DNA from: Chitinophagaceae bacterium
GTDB lineage: Bacteria > Bacteroidota > Bacteroidia > Chitinophagales > Chitinophagaceae
Assembly: GCA_017989935.1 (NCBI GenBank)
Contig: JAGNOY010000097.1
Span: 1-7,218, forward strand
Length of the DNA stretch: 7,218 nt
Reading direction: 5' to 3'
Shown here: piece by piece, positions 1 to 6,572 of the stretch
Numbering within the stretch: the stretch's first letter is position 1
How the letters are laid out: each line of letters begins with the position of its first letter
Program-made: the position numbers and the translations under genes
Notes under the pieces: model-generated
The model's database searches: none
The model's input: the letters and a program-made list of their open reading frames with translations, nothing else
What the model was told of the DNA's origin: nothing

Positions 1-23
1 ATTTAAACTAAAAAATTTTTCTT

Positions 24-120
24 TTTTGGGGCATGATGTGTCTGCACTATGTAACTTTCAGGCAGGCTATTCACTGCTAGTCCCAACGCAAAGCCGTTTG
101 GAGCTATCCGTTACTATCCT
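24..120. repeat. Candidate interspersed intergenic repeat at the 3' end of the DinB-like gene
   Basis: The stretch holds a TTTTTTGGGGC block (24-34), then GGCAGGCTATTCACTGCTAG (61-80), a small imperfect hairpin (about 83-101; short complementary arms around a CAAAGC loop, one bulge), and GCTATCCGTTACTATCCTG (103-121). The hairpin is framed by GGCTAT (65-70) and GCTATCC (103-109). From memory, similar blocks (a GGCTATTCGCTGC-like part, a GC-rich hairpin, then GCTATCCGTT) recur downstream of genes in many Bacteroidota genomes. That recollection is unverified, and only one copy is present here. It overlaps the last codons and stop of the DinB-like gene. Whether it ends transcription, encodes a small RNA or is a dispersed repeat cannot be decided from one copy. 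Confidence 0.4.
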
Positions 121-610
121 GTGCCGATGGATGTATGTTTGTGTTGGTCAACATTTTTTGAATTAACGAAACCTGACCTAAATGATAATAACTATGTTCA
201 ATCACCCCTTCAATGTTTCTTAAATAGCTGCCATATTTTTCGTCAACAAAAGGCTTGTCTAATAAGTCGTTAGGCATTTGCTCAACTTGCGTTGCAAATA
301 TTTCAGCATGATTGATAAATGCCTTTACCAAATTATCCCAATCAGTGGCCGATTGAATAGCGGGAAGGTCAAAACTGTATTTATCTTTAATTTCAAGATC
401 GCCTCCATTAAATACCTGAATGAGTCCTTCGAGATAATAGTTGATGTGATAGGTTAATAGGGCAATGGTGTTTAAATTTTCAATCTGCTGAATAGCTTGT
501 TGCCAATGAATACTTGATATTTGTTCTTTGAAGTTTGTATTGGCAATCCATTTTCCATTCAATAATACTTCTCGTAATCGATTGGCAAGTTCGGTGTTGG
601 TTGTTGACAT
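104..610 (-). CDS. DinB-superfamily (DUF1572-like) putative metal-binding protein
   Basis: This encodes a 168-residue cytosolic four-helix-bundle protein of the DinB/YfiT superfamily; the sequence pattern fits the DUF1572 subgroup. Family members usually bind a divalent metal through three histidines. Plausible ligands here are His55 (in LLTYHINYY) and His139 plus His143 (in EHSYYHLGQ), the normal DinB arrangement of one early His and a late HxxxH. The conserved stretches DKYSFDLP (about 76-83) and FVDEKYG (about 121-127) also fit this subgroup. Substrate and reaction are unknown; some superfamily members are thiol transferases, but nothing here shows that. The ATG at 610 is the first in-frame start, about 40 residues before the first conserved region, and has no Shine-Dalgarno sequence. 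Family proteins usually end shortly after the GQVSLIQKML helix, so the last 14 or so residues (TNTNIHPSAQDSNG) look like an added tail reading into the repeat-like element at the left edge. It lies 135 bp downstream of the E1 gene and may be transcribed separately. Confidence 0.88.
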   Translation of the reverse strand: MSTTNTELANRLREVLLNGKWIANTNFKEQISSIHWQQAIQQIENLNTIALLTYHINYYLEGLIQVFNGGDLEIKDKYSFDLPAIQSATDWDNLVKAFINHAEIFATQVEQMPNDLLDKPFVDEKYGSYLRNIEGVIEHSYYHLGQVSLIQKMLTNTNIHPSAQDSNG

Positions 611-745
611 GACGCAGTATAATTTAATGGTTCATTCTATAATAAATTTGTTGTAGCCTTGCTGAAAAAAGTACGTGTCCTCGAAGTGTGCGACGCAATT
701 GCGCTGAAGTATAGGTTGACGCTGGTGACAAAAAATAATACTTTT

Positions 746-2728
746 TTAATAACGTATCAATTTTTGAATATATTCATCTAACCTGCTTTTAGCCATGAAA
801 TTTTGTTCAAGCTCAATGGCAAAAGGCACAGGTGTGTCTAAGCTCGCGCAACGCATCACAGGGGCATCCAAATATTCGAAGCAATGCTCGTTGATCCATG
901 CCGAAATTTCACCACCTAAACCTCCATTTAAAGTGTCCTCATGCAAAATCAATACCTTACCTGTGCTTTTTACACAAGCCCGGATGGCTTCATAATCTAA
1001 TGGCAATAAGGTACGTAAATCTAGTATGTTTATAGAAATATCTGGATGCTGCGTAGCATATTCTAAAGCCCAATGCACCCCGCTTCCATAAGTAATGATA
1101 CTAAGGTCGTCGCCAGATTGTACTTGTTTGGCTTTGCCTATTTCAATGGTGTAGTAGCCTTCTGGTACTAGGCCGCCCACACTTCGATATAAAGCTTTAT
1201 GTTCAAAAAATAAAATAGGGTTGGGGTCTTCGAAAGAAGATATCATTAAACCTTTGGCATCTTCCGGCGTAGAAGGGTATACGACTTTCAATCCTGGTGT
1301 ATGGGTAAACCAAGCTTCTGTACTTTGCGAATGGAAAGGTCCAGCACCTACGCCGCCCCCTGTTGGCATACGTACTACTACATCGGCATTTTGTCCCCAG
1401 CGATAATGAATTTTGGCAAGGTTGTTAATGATCTGATTAAAGCCCACTGTCACGAAATCAGAAAACTGCATTTCCATCATAGACTTAAATCCTTTGATCG
1501 ATAAACCTAAAGCCGCACCAATGATGGCACTTTCACACAAAGGCGTATTACGCACACGATCTTTGCCGTATTTGTCCATCAATCCTTCAGTTACTTTAAA
1601 GGCGCCTCCATACCCAGCTATGTCTTGACCCATTAAAACTAATTGCGGAAATCGTTTCATGGCCTCGTCAATACCTTCACTGATCGCATGAATTAATTTC
1701 ATTTCTTTCTTAGGCATTTGATCTAAGCCCGATGTGGTAGAGCTTTGATAAGTGGCATAGATATCTTGCAATTCTTCTTGAGTGTTGGGTACTATGGGTT
1801 GTGCCGCAAAACCTCTTTCAAGACTGTCTTCTATATAATGTTTAAATTCATCTCTGATTGTTTGAATGTCTTGTTCAGTGACAATTTTTGAGGCAAGTAA
1901 ATAATTTTCATAATTCATTAAAGGATCTTTCTTCGCCCAAATGTCGAACAATTCAGGTGGTACGTATTTTACGCCACTTGCTTCTTCATGTCCACGCATA
2001 CGAAAAGTCATGCACTCAACTAATATTGGCTTTTGCTCTTTAATACAATAAGCTTTTGCTTCTTTAATTTGGTGGTAAACTTCTAAAATATTATTACCAT
2101 CAATGGTGATTGCCTTCATTCCATAGCCTTTGCCTTTGTCAGCAATCTGTTCGCAAATGAATTGTTCACTACTTGGGGTGCTTAATCCATATCCATTATT
2201 TTCTACCACAAAAATTACTGGGAGGCCCCATACTGCTGCTACATTCAAGGCTTCGTGAAAATCACCTTCGCTGGTGGCTCCATCCCCGCTAAAAGCAAGG
2301 GATACTTTATTTTCCTTTCTTAGTTTGTGTGCTAAGGCAATGCCATCAGCTATGGCCAACTGTGGACCCAGGTGAGAAATCATGCCACAGATGTGATGTT
2401 CGTTACTGCCAAAATGAAAGCTTCTTTCGCGTCCTTTGCTGTAACCTTCTTTTCTGCCTTGCCATTGAATAAAGAGTTTGTCTAAAGGCATTTTGCGACC
2501 AGTGAATACTCCCAGGTTTCTATGCATAGGCATAATATATTCATCCGAATCGAGGGCTAAGGTGCAACCCACAGCTACAGCTTCTTGTCCTATGCCACTA
2601 AACCACTTACTAATGCGTCCTTGGCGAAGAAGAATCAGCATCTTGTCTTCTATCATTCGAGGGAGTAAAAGCTCTCGATAAATATGGATTAATTCGGGGT
2701 TGGATTTATTTTTCTTGTCAAAAATCAT
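746..2728 (-). CDS. 2-oxoacid (probably branched-chain, 2-oxoisovalerate) dehydrogenase E1, fused alpha and beta subunits
   Basis: This 660-residue protein carries the whole thiamine-diphosphate E1 component in one chain, which decarboxylates a 2-oxoacid and passes the acyl group to lipoyl-E2. Residues 1 to about 325 are the alpha part: HRNLG (69-73), and the ThDP/Mg motif from GDG (148-150) to ENNGYG (176-181). RGHEEASG (245-252) stands where the phosphorylation-loop region lies in relatives. After a linker (about 326-341), residues 342-660 are the beta part: MGQDIAGYGG (366-375), TPLCESAIIGAALGL (395-409) with Glu399 as probable cofactor-activating residue, GPFHSQSTEAWF (463-474), and a C-terminal transketolase-like domain from about 535. 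Length matches Bacteroidota E1 fusions of roughly 650-690 residues. The branched-chain assignment is from overall likeness; pyruvate or another 2-oxoacid is possible. E2 and E3 genes are not in the window. The ATG at 2728 is 4 bp after a TATCTTTG motif, so the mRNA may be leaderless. The reading frame is intact. Confidence 0.93.
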   Translation of the reverse strand: MIFDKKNKSNPELIHIYRELLLPRMIEDKMLILLRQGRISKWFSGIGQEAVAVGCTLALDSDEYIMPMHRNLGVFTGRKMPLDKLFIQWQGRKEGYSKGRERSFHFGSNEHHICGMISHLGPQLAIADGIALAHKLRKENKVSLAFSGDGATSEGDFHEALNVAAVWGLPVIFVVENNGYGLSTPSSEQFICEQIADKGKGYGMKAITIDGNNILEVYHQIKEAKAYCIKEQKPILVECMTFRMRGHEEASGVKYVPPELFDIWAKKDPLMNYENYLLASKIVTEQDIQTIRDEFKHYIEDSLERGFAAQPIVPNTQEELQDIYATYQSSTTSGLDQMPKKEMKLIHAISEGIDEAMKRFPQLVLMGQDIAGYGGAFKVTEGLMDKYGKDRVRNTPLCESAIIGAALGLSIKGFKSMMEMQFSDFVTVGFNQIINNLAKIHYRWGQNADVVVRMPTGGGVGAGPFHSQSTEAWFTHTPGLKVVYPSTPEDAKGLMISSFEDPNPILFFEHKALYRSVGGLVPEGYYTIEIGKAKQVQSGDDLSIITYGSGVHWALEYATQHPDISINILDLRTLLPLDYEAIRACVKSTGKVLILHEDTLNGGLGGEISAWINEHCFEYLDAPVMRCASLDTPVPFAIELEQNFMAKSRLDEYIQKLIRY

Positions 2729-2732
2729 GGCG

Positions 2733-2740
2733 CAAAGATA
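2733..2740 (-). promoter_or_regulatory. Candidate Bacteroidota -7 promoter motif for the E1 gene
   Basis: On the minus strand, TATCTTTG matches the Bacteroidota -7 consensus TAnnTTTG at every fixed base. It ends 4 bp before the E1 ATG (intervening bases CGCC), so transcription would start at or next to the A of the start codon, giving a leaderless message. No exact TTG (-33 element) lies 17-23 bp upstream; that zone is the loop of the adjacent inverted repeat and contains TTCTG. The match alone could arise by chance in AT-rich DNA, but the position just after a gene-separating hairpin supports it. Confidence 0.5.
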
Positions 2741-2784
2741 AACCCAAATTATTCATACAGAATCATCTATGAATAATTTGGGTT
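2741..2784 (-). terminator. Perfect 17-bp inverted repeat, candidate terminator of the glycosyltransferase-to-barrel-protein transcript
   Basis: AACCCAAATTATTCATA (2741-2757) and TATGAATAATTTGGGTT (2768-2784) are exact reverse complements around a 10-base loop. In RNA they form a 17-bp stem with four G-C pairs at or near the base. The repeat begins 22 bp after the stop of the barrel-protein gene and ends next to the -7 motif of the E1 gene. The position suits a transcription terminator, but no run of U follows on either strand (minus: TATCTTTGCG), so it is not a textbook intrinsic terminator. It could instead be an operator, since it fills the space between the -33 and -7 regions of the E1 promoter. 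Confidence 0.5.
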
Positions 2785-2806
2785 GATGAAGTGTTAATGG
2801 CTTACA

Positions 2807-3490
2807 CTAAAATCTATATGTCATAAATATCCGCTGGGTATAATTGCTCAAGACATCGAAATATATAGAATTGCTATTCGTTTTTTTGCCATTTTCAGTT
2901 TCAAGAGACATGAAATGTGTACAAGCTTCAAGTCCAAAACAAATTCGATTGAATTTCAGCTTAGCACCTATAGAAGGCAAGATATCCCATTTGAAAACTT
3001 GCCCCTGATCTAATAAATTAGAGTAACGGTGATTGATAAAATTATTTTCTTGAAAATTTGAACCATATTTCGTGATGTTTTCATTTGTCTCACCTTTGCC
3101 ATACATAAATCTTGTATCTAAAGCGCCAAATAAATAGATTTTGCCATAAAAGTGTCTTTCGGCTTCAAGGCCTAAGCTCAAAGTGGCGTATCTTTTAACT
3201 GTAGAAATTTTTTTCTCAATCACTGAATCTTGTTGATAAGAATATAGACTTCTAGGATTCGTATAATCTTCAAAATTAATACCTAGACCTACTCGATATG
3301 CTTGCCATTTATTTTTCCATCTTTTGCCAATGAGTTCAAGTCCTGTATAGTTTTTATAGGTTGAATTTATGGTGTTTCTGGAAGCTAGTCCAATTTCGTT
3401 TTTTCTTTCGGTGAGCGAAATGAGTGGTTGCTGTGCCAAAGATTGTTGCGCAATTGCAAGCAATATAAACACAAATACAGAATGTTTCAT
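2807..3490 (-). CDS. Secreted protein, probable outer-membrane beta-barrel; family not recognised
   Basis: I do not recognise this 227-residue family. It begins with a clear Sec signal peptide: Lys2, a hydrophobic core VFVFILLAIA (5-14), and a probable cleavage after SLA (about 17-19) before QQP. The mature part has no long hydrophobic helix. It shows repeated stretches of alternating polar and hydrophobic or aromatic residues, for example YATLSLGLEAERHFYG (about 101-116) and IYLFGALDTRFMYG (about 118-131), joined by polar loops. It ends in IFMTYRF, and a C-terminal phenylalanine is typical of outer-membrane barrels. An 8- to 10-strand barrel is the likely fold, which is inference; a periplasmic or surface beta protein is the alternative. 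The ATG at 3490 directly precedes the signal peptide. It is the last of four closely spaced minus-strand genes (47 bp after the DUF1684 gene) and is followed by the perfect inverted repeat. A role in the cell envelope is plausible, but no specific function is shown. Confidence 0.75.
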   Translation of the reverse strand: MKHSVFVFILLAIAQQSLAQQPLISLTERKNEIGLASRNTINSTYKNYTGLELIGKRWKNKWQAYRVGLGINFEDYTNPRSLYSYQQDSVIEKKISTVKRYATLSLGLEAERHFYGKIYLFGALDTRFMYGKGETNENITKYGSNFQENNFINHRYSNLLDQGQVFKWDILPSIGAKLKFNRICFGLEACTHFMSLETENGKKTNSNSIYFDVLSNYTQRIFMTYRF

Positions 3491-3537
3491 CAGAGTAATT
3501 TTTAACTAAACGAAGAGTTGTTAAATTTAGTACATAT

Positions 3538-4155
3538 TTAATGCTTGTTTTTTTTAGGATCGAAATTCTTTTCGCCTGCATAAATCGAAATCTTTATGTC
3601 GTTTTCTCGAGGCGGAATGGGGCATGAATAGCCTTCTTTGTAAGCACAATAAGGATTGTAACATTTGTTGAAATCAATCAATAAAGTGTTATTGAAAATA
3701 TCTTTCATCCGAAAATCTAGATAGCGGCCTCCTCCAAAAGTTTCTGTATTGTTTGTTTCGTCTGTAAATGGAATAAATAGATAATCTTCAAATTCTTTTT
3801 TATTCTTCAAGGATTGACTTTGATATATAAATAATACATGCTCTTTTTTTGATAAAGTAAAATTTACCTTACCATAGACAAAATATTTTTTTATAACACC
3901 ATTATGTGTTTGCATATCAAAGCCAATACTATCTTGAATAGATGTGAAATTGGCTTTGACCAAATAGGCAGGATTTGCTGGATAGAAATTTAGTTTGCCT
4001 GTGTCTTTGGCCGTCAGTGGGCTATGTTCGTCAGTTAAAAATTCTAATTTATATTGTTTCCGATGTTTGGCAATTTCATTGGCATATTGCTGAGCATATA
4101 CTTGGCAACTTATAAAAAACAATAGGCTAAAGAACAGTGGGTATTTGATATGCAT
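3538..4155 (-). CDS. Exported DUF1684-family protein
   Basis: This 205-residue protein belongs to the DUF1684 family, common in Bacteroidota and Actinobacteria and of unknown biochemical function. The diagnostic C-terminal half is present: LFIPFTDETNNTETFGGGR (126-144) followed by YLDF, then CYNPYCAYKEGYSCPIPPRE (165-184) and IYAGEK (191-196). The cysteines in NPYCAY and YSCPIPP are part of the family signature. The N-terminus is a signal sequence with hydrophobic core YPLFFSLLFFI (5-15). Cleavage may follow VYA (19-21), or FISC (14-17) could act as an imperfect lipobox, making it a lipoprotein; the sequence does not decide. I chose the ATG at 4155 over an in-frame TTG three codons upstream (4164), because ATG is favoured and gives a normal signal peptide. 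It starts 14 bp after the second glycosyltransferase stop and is probably cotranscribed with it. A link to glycan metabolism would be positional inference only. Confidence 0.88.
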   Translation of the reverse strand: MHIKYPLFFSLLFFISCQVYAQQYANEIAKHRKQYKLEFLTDEHSPLTAKDTGKLNFYPANPAYLVKANFTSIQDSIGFDMQTHNGVIKKYFVYGKVNFTLSKKEHVLFIYQSQSLKNKKEFEDYLFIPFTDETNNTETFGGGRYLDFRMKDIFNNTLLIDFNKCYNPYCAYKEGYSCPIPPRENDIKISIYAGEKNFDPKKNKH

Positions 4156-4169
4156 AATAATCAATAAAT

Positions 4170-5330
4170 TTAAATCAATTCAAGAAGCTTTTGATTGGCT
4201 TTGTTCCATGGATAATTTTCATGAACAAATGTGGAGGCATTGGATTTGATATAAGTGTTTAAAGTAGGATCTTCTAATAGAGAAATGATTTGCTTTACAA
4301 ATTCTTTTTCATTTTTAGCAAGCAAGATTTCCTTATTTTCTGTGGCTTGCAATGATAAGTTTACAATCGGTGTGGTAATGCATGGTAGTTCCATACTCAT
4401 CGCTTCGAGTAATTTATTTTGCAAGCCGGCGCCACTAAATAATGGAGCTACAAAAATAGATGATTTTTCATAGGCCACTCTGATATCTGGCATCCAACCA
4501 GGAATGTCAATATTAGCTGTAGCATATTGAGTTAATGGACCCGGAGATGTGCCTGCTATCAGAATTTTAATATCCTTTTTATATGCAAGTAACAAAGGGC
4601 ATATTTTCTGAATTAAATAAATCGCAGCTTGCCTATTAGGGATATAAGAAAGGTTGCCTAGAAATAAAATGTCATAAGTTTTGGCAAGACTTTTAGTTTT
4701 AAAATAATCAGTGTCTACTCCATTAGGTACTACAAATAAATTTTGGCTGTTCGAAGCAATTTCTTGTCGATCAAATTCGGAAATGATAGTGCACTTATCA
4801 AACCATGTCAACATGTTGATTTCATATTTTTTCATCAAAGCACTTTCGCGTGCATAAAACCATTTCTTAGGACCAACGTATTGTTCTTTGATGCGACTAT
4901 AATTAGTTGAAAATGCATCTTGAAAATCTATGATTTTAGGGTAAGGTAAATTCTTCCCATATTCTGCCGTTCGTGAAAGCTGACAATAAACTACATTGGG
5001 CTTAAGTTGATGAATATCTAGATGCATTTTACGTTTGATGCTAGAGGAAAAAAAATAGCCAACCTGAACTGGAATTTGTTTGAAAGCGCTTAGTCCAATC
5101 TGGACTATTTTATCAATCAAACTCAATCTGTATTGGGTAATGTTTTTACAAATGGGTTGTAAAATGGCTAAATGCTCTTGACTGATTTCTTGCTCAGTTA
5201 GTACAAATAAATAAATGTCATGAAAGGTTGATAAGTATTGTATTTGATGAAAAGCCCTAAGCTTATCGCCCTTATCTAAGGGATAAGGAAATCTAGATAA
5301 TATGACGGCTATTTTTTTACGCAACGCCAC
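4170..5330 (-). CDS. GT4-type glycosyltransferase (GT-B fold)
   Basis: This 386-residue cytosolic or membrane-associated enzyme transfers a sugar from a nucleotide donor, probably to a lipid- or glycan-linked acceptor. The N-terminal Rossmann domain opens with KIAVILSRFPYPLDKGDKLR (6-25), a pattern seen in the subfamily related to the PEP-CTERM/EpsH-associated sugar transferases (TIGR03087-like). The middle carries VPNGVDTDYF (201-210) and FLGNLSYIPN (223-232), the hinge and start of the donor-binding domain. APLFSGAGLQNKLLEAMSM (295-313) is the donor phosphate/nucleotide region with conserved Glu309; the other Glu of the classical EX7E motif is absent, as in related proteins. Donor and acceptor cannot be told. 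The start is a GTG directly after the TAA of the preceding glycosyltransferase and in the same frame; a TTG two codons on is the alternative, while the next ATG would remove the conserved N-terminus. Expression is probably coupled to the upstream gene by reinitiation. No membrane segment is evident. Confidence 0.9.
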   Translation of the reverse strand: MALRKKIAVILSRFPYPLDKGDKLRAFHQIQYLSTFHDIYLFVLTEQEISQEHLAILQPICKNITQYRLSLIDKIVQIGLSAFKQIPVQVGYFFSSSIKRKMHLDIHQLKPNVVYCQLSRTAEYGKNLPYPKIIDFQDAFSTNYSRIKEQYVGPKKWFYARESALMKKYEINMLTWFDKCTIISEFDRQEIASNSQNLFVVPNGVDTDYFKTKSLAKTYDILFLGNLSYIPNRQAAIYLIQKICPLLLAYKKDIKILIAGTSPGPLTQYATANIDIPGWMPDIRVAYEKSSIFVAPLFSGAGLQNKLLEAMSMELPCITTPIVNLSLQATENKEILLAKNEKEFVKQIISLLEDPTLNTYIKSNASTFVHENYPWNKANQKLLELI

Positions 5331-6527
5331 TTATAAGATACTTTTTAAATGATCGATCCATTGAGCATATATAGTTGATTTGCCAAAACGAGCGTAGACA
5401 AATTCTTGTGCCTTTTTACCAAGCTGTGCGCTTTTTTCAGGATGAGTAAAACAATCGTGTAAACAAGCTACAAATTCTTCTGGTGTGTCAGCTATAAGTA
5501 TATTTTCATGATGAGTAGCACCTATGCCTTCTGCGCCTATTTGCGTGGTGACAATAGTCTTACCTAGAGCCATTGCTTCAAGTATTTTAATTCTGATGCC
5601 AGCACCTGACAAAAGCGGCACAATCATTATATTTTTTTCAAGACTAAATTTCATGACATCATCAATTTCGCCAACTACGTTGATATGAAGATTTTCGATG
5701 GTATGAATTGAGGCGGGCATGTTTTTGCCTGCTAAATATACATGAATATGAGGTAGCTTTTCGTGCACCAAGGGCCATACTTTGTCGAGAAACCAATGTA
5801 TGCCTTCTACATTAGGAGCCCAGTCCATACTGCCGATATGGTATATACTCTGTTTGTCTATGTTTGGATTTATTTGGTCGTTATTTTCTTCTACACCAAA
5901 GGGTAAATAATAACAAGAATTACTTTTAGTTTGTGTTAAATAGGCTTCTTCTTTTTGAGAAATGGGTAATAATAAATTGAATTGTTTCAGTATATCTTCT
6001 TCAAAACTTTTTAATCTATTAGTTAGTAATTCAAGATACTTTCTTTTAAGAAACGAAGTTTCATGCTCTGATAATCGCTGCCAAATGAGAAACTCAATAT
6101 TATGTACACGGCAAAAACAAGCTACATCGGTTTGCTTTCGTACTATTTTTAAATAGGGCGCTGTATAAATGCTTTCAAATTGTATAAAATCATATGATTC
6201 TTCCCCAAGCATAACAATCAGTTCTTTTTCAAACTCTTTATTTACAAAACGTTCTACATTATATGATTTATCAGTAAATAAATTAAAAAATGCAGATAAA
6301 GGGTTAATATTTGTTTTGACGTAAACAGTTCGAAAATTAGTTAATTGTTGATAAATAGGCGGCAAACTGCTTTCCTCAACCCAATGCCTTGATGTATTCA
6401 TAGCCAATAAACTCACCTCGCAACCTTGTTCTAAATAGGCTTCAAGTGTTTGATTCATGGCAATAGAGCCTCCATCCCTCAAAGGATAAGGAATACGGGG
6501 CATGAGGATAAGTATTTTCAAAGCCAT
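5331..6527 (-). CDS. GT4-type glycosyltransferase (GT-B fold), first gene of the minus-strand unit
   Basis: This 398-residue protein is a second GT-B glycosyltransferase, paralogous in plan to the next gene (compare MPRIPYPLRDGG, 9-20, with SRFPYPLDKGDK there). Features in order are an N-terminal Rossmann start KILILMPRIPYP, CRVHNIE (139-145), a Lys/Glu-rich helical segment (about 150-182), LPISQKEE (187-194), LPFGVEEN (208-215), IGSMDWAPNVEGI (231-243) opening the donor domain, and VPLLSGAGIRIKILEAMALG (303-322) with Glu317. The SGAGIR..LEAMA form, with Ser in place of the first Glu of EX7E, marks a known GT4 subgroup. Sugar donor and acceptor are unknown; a role in surface polysaccharide or glycan assembly is inferred. 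The ATG at 6527 precedes the conserved N-terminus closely; Met9 is too late. It lies 45 bp from the divergent formyltransferase. A near-match to the -7 consensus (TATTTTCG, minus strand, 6545-6538) lies 10 bp upstream but lacks an exact -33 partner. Confidence 0.9.
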   Translation of the reverse strand: MALKILILMPRIPYPLRDGGSIAMNQTLEAYLEQGCEVSLLAMNTSRHWVEESSLPPIYQQLTNFRTVYVKTNINPLSAFFNLFTDKSYNVERFVNKEFEKELIVMLGEESYDFIQFESIYTAPYLKIVRKQTDVACFCRVHNIEFLIWQRLSEHETSFLKRKYLELLTNRLKSFEEDILKQFNLLLPISQKEEAYLTQTKSNSCYYLPFGVEENNDQINPNIDKQSIYHIGSMDWAPNVEGIHWFLDKVWPLVHEKLPHIHVYLAGKNMPASIHTIENLHINVVGEIDDVMKFSLEKNIMIVPLLSGAGIRIKILEAMALGKTIVTTQIGAEGIGATHHENILIADTPEEFVACLHDCFTHPEKSAQLGKKAQEFVYARFGKSTIYAQWIDHLKSIL

Positions 6528-6560
6528 CTTGGAAAGCCGAAAATAGATAAAATAGTTGAT

Positions 6561-6568
6561 TATTTTTG
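6561..6568 (+). promoter_or_regulatory. Candidate Bacteroidota -7 promoter motif for the formyltransferase gene
   Basis: TATTTTTG matches TAnnTTTG at all fixed positions and ends 4 bp before the ATG at 6573 (intervening CCTG). This is the same spacing as at the E1 gene and would give a leaderless transcript. No TTG occurs 17-23 bp upstream, so the -33 element is missing or degenerate. The region is very AT-rich, so a chance match is possible. Confidence 0.4.
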
Positions 6569-6572
6569 CCTG

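Noticed and set aside
643..650. TAAATTTG on the plus strand as a promoter
   Set aside because: It matches TAnnTTTG but has no TTG at the right distance and no real gene downstream on that strand; such matches are expected by chance in AT-rich DNA.
694..703. CGCAATTGCG palindrome in the gap between the E1 and DinB-like genes
   Set aside because: It is a short 10-bp palindrome with no second copy in the window and no consistent distance to a promoter; it may fall within a decayed coding remnant.
795..1504. Three open frames on the plus strand (795-995, 1221-1406, 1301-1504) inside the E1 gene
   Set aside because: They lie antisense to a strongly conserved coding sequence, have no recognisable domain, and their protein composition is typical of shadow translation.
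2478..2681. Plus-strand open frame opposite the E1 N-terminus
   Set aside because: Antisense shadow of the E1 alpha region with no motif or start-site support.
3354..3581. Minus-strand 75-codon open frame across the gap between the DUF1684 and barrel-protein genes
   Set aside because: It overlaps the ends of both real genes in another frame, including the signal peptide of the barrel protein, and has no domain character.
4153..4164. TTG at 4164 as the DUF1684 start
   Set aside because: An in-frame ATG lies three codons downstream and gives a normal signal peptide; TTG adds only Met-Ile-Ile.
4255..4473. Plus-strand open frame within the second glycosyltransferase
   Set aside because: Antisense to the conserved SGAGLQNKLLEAMS donor-binding region; no independent evidence.
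5962..6156. Plus-strand open frame within the first glycosyltransferase
   Set aside because: Antisense shadow with no recognisable motif.
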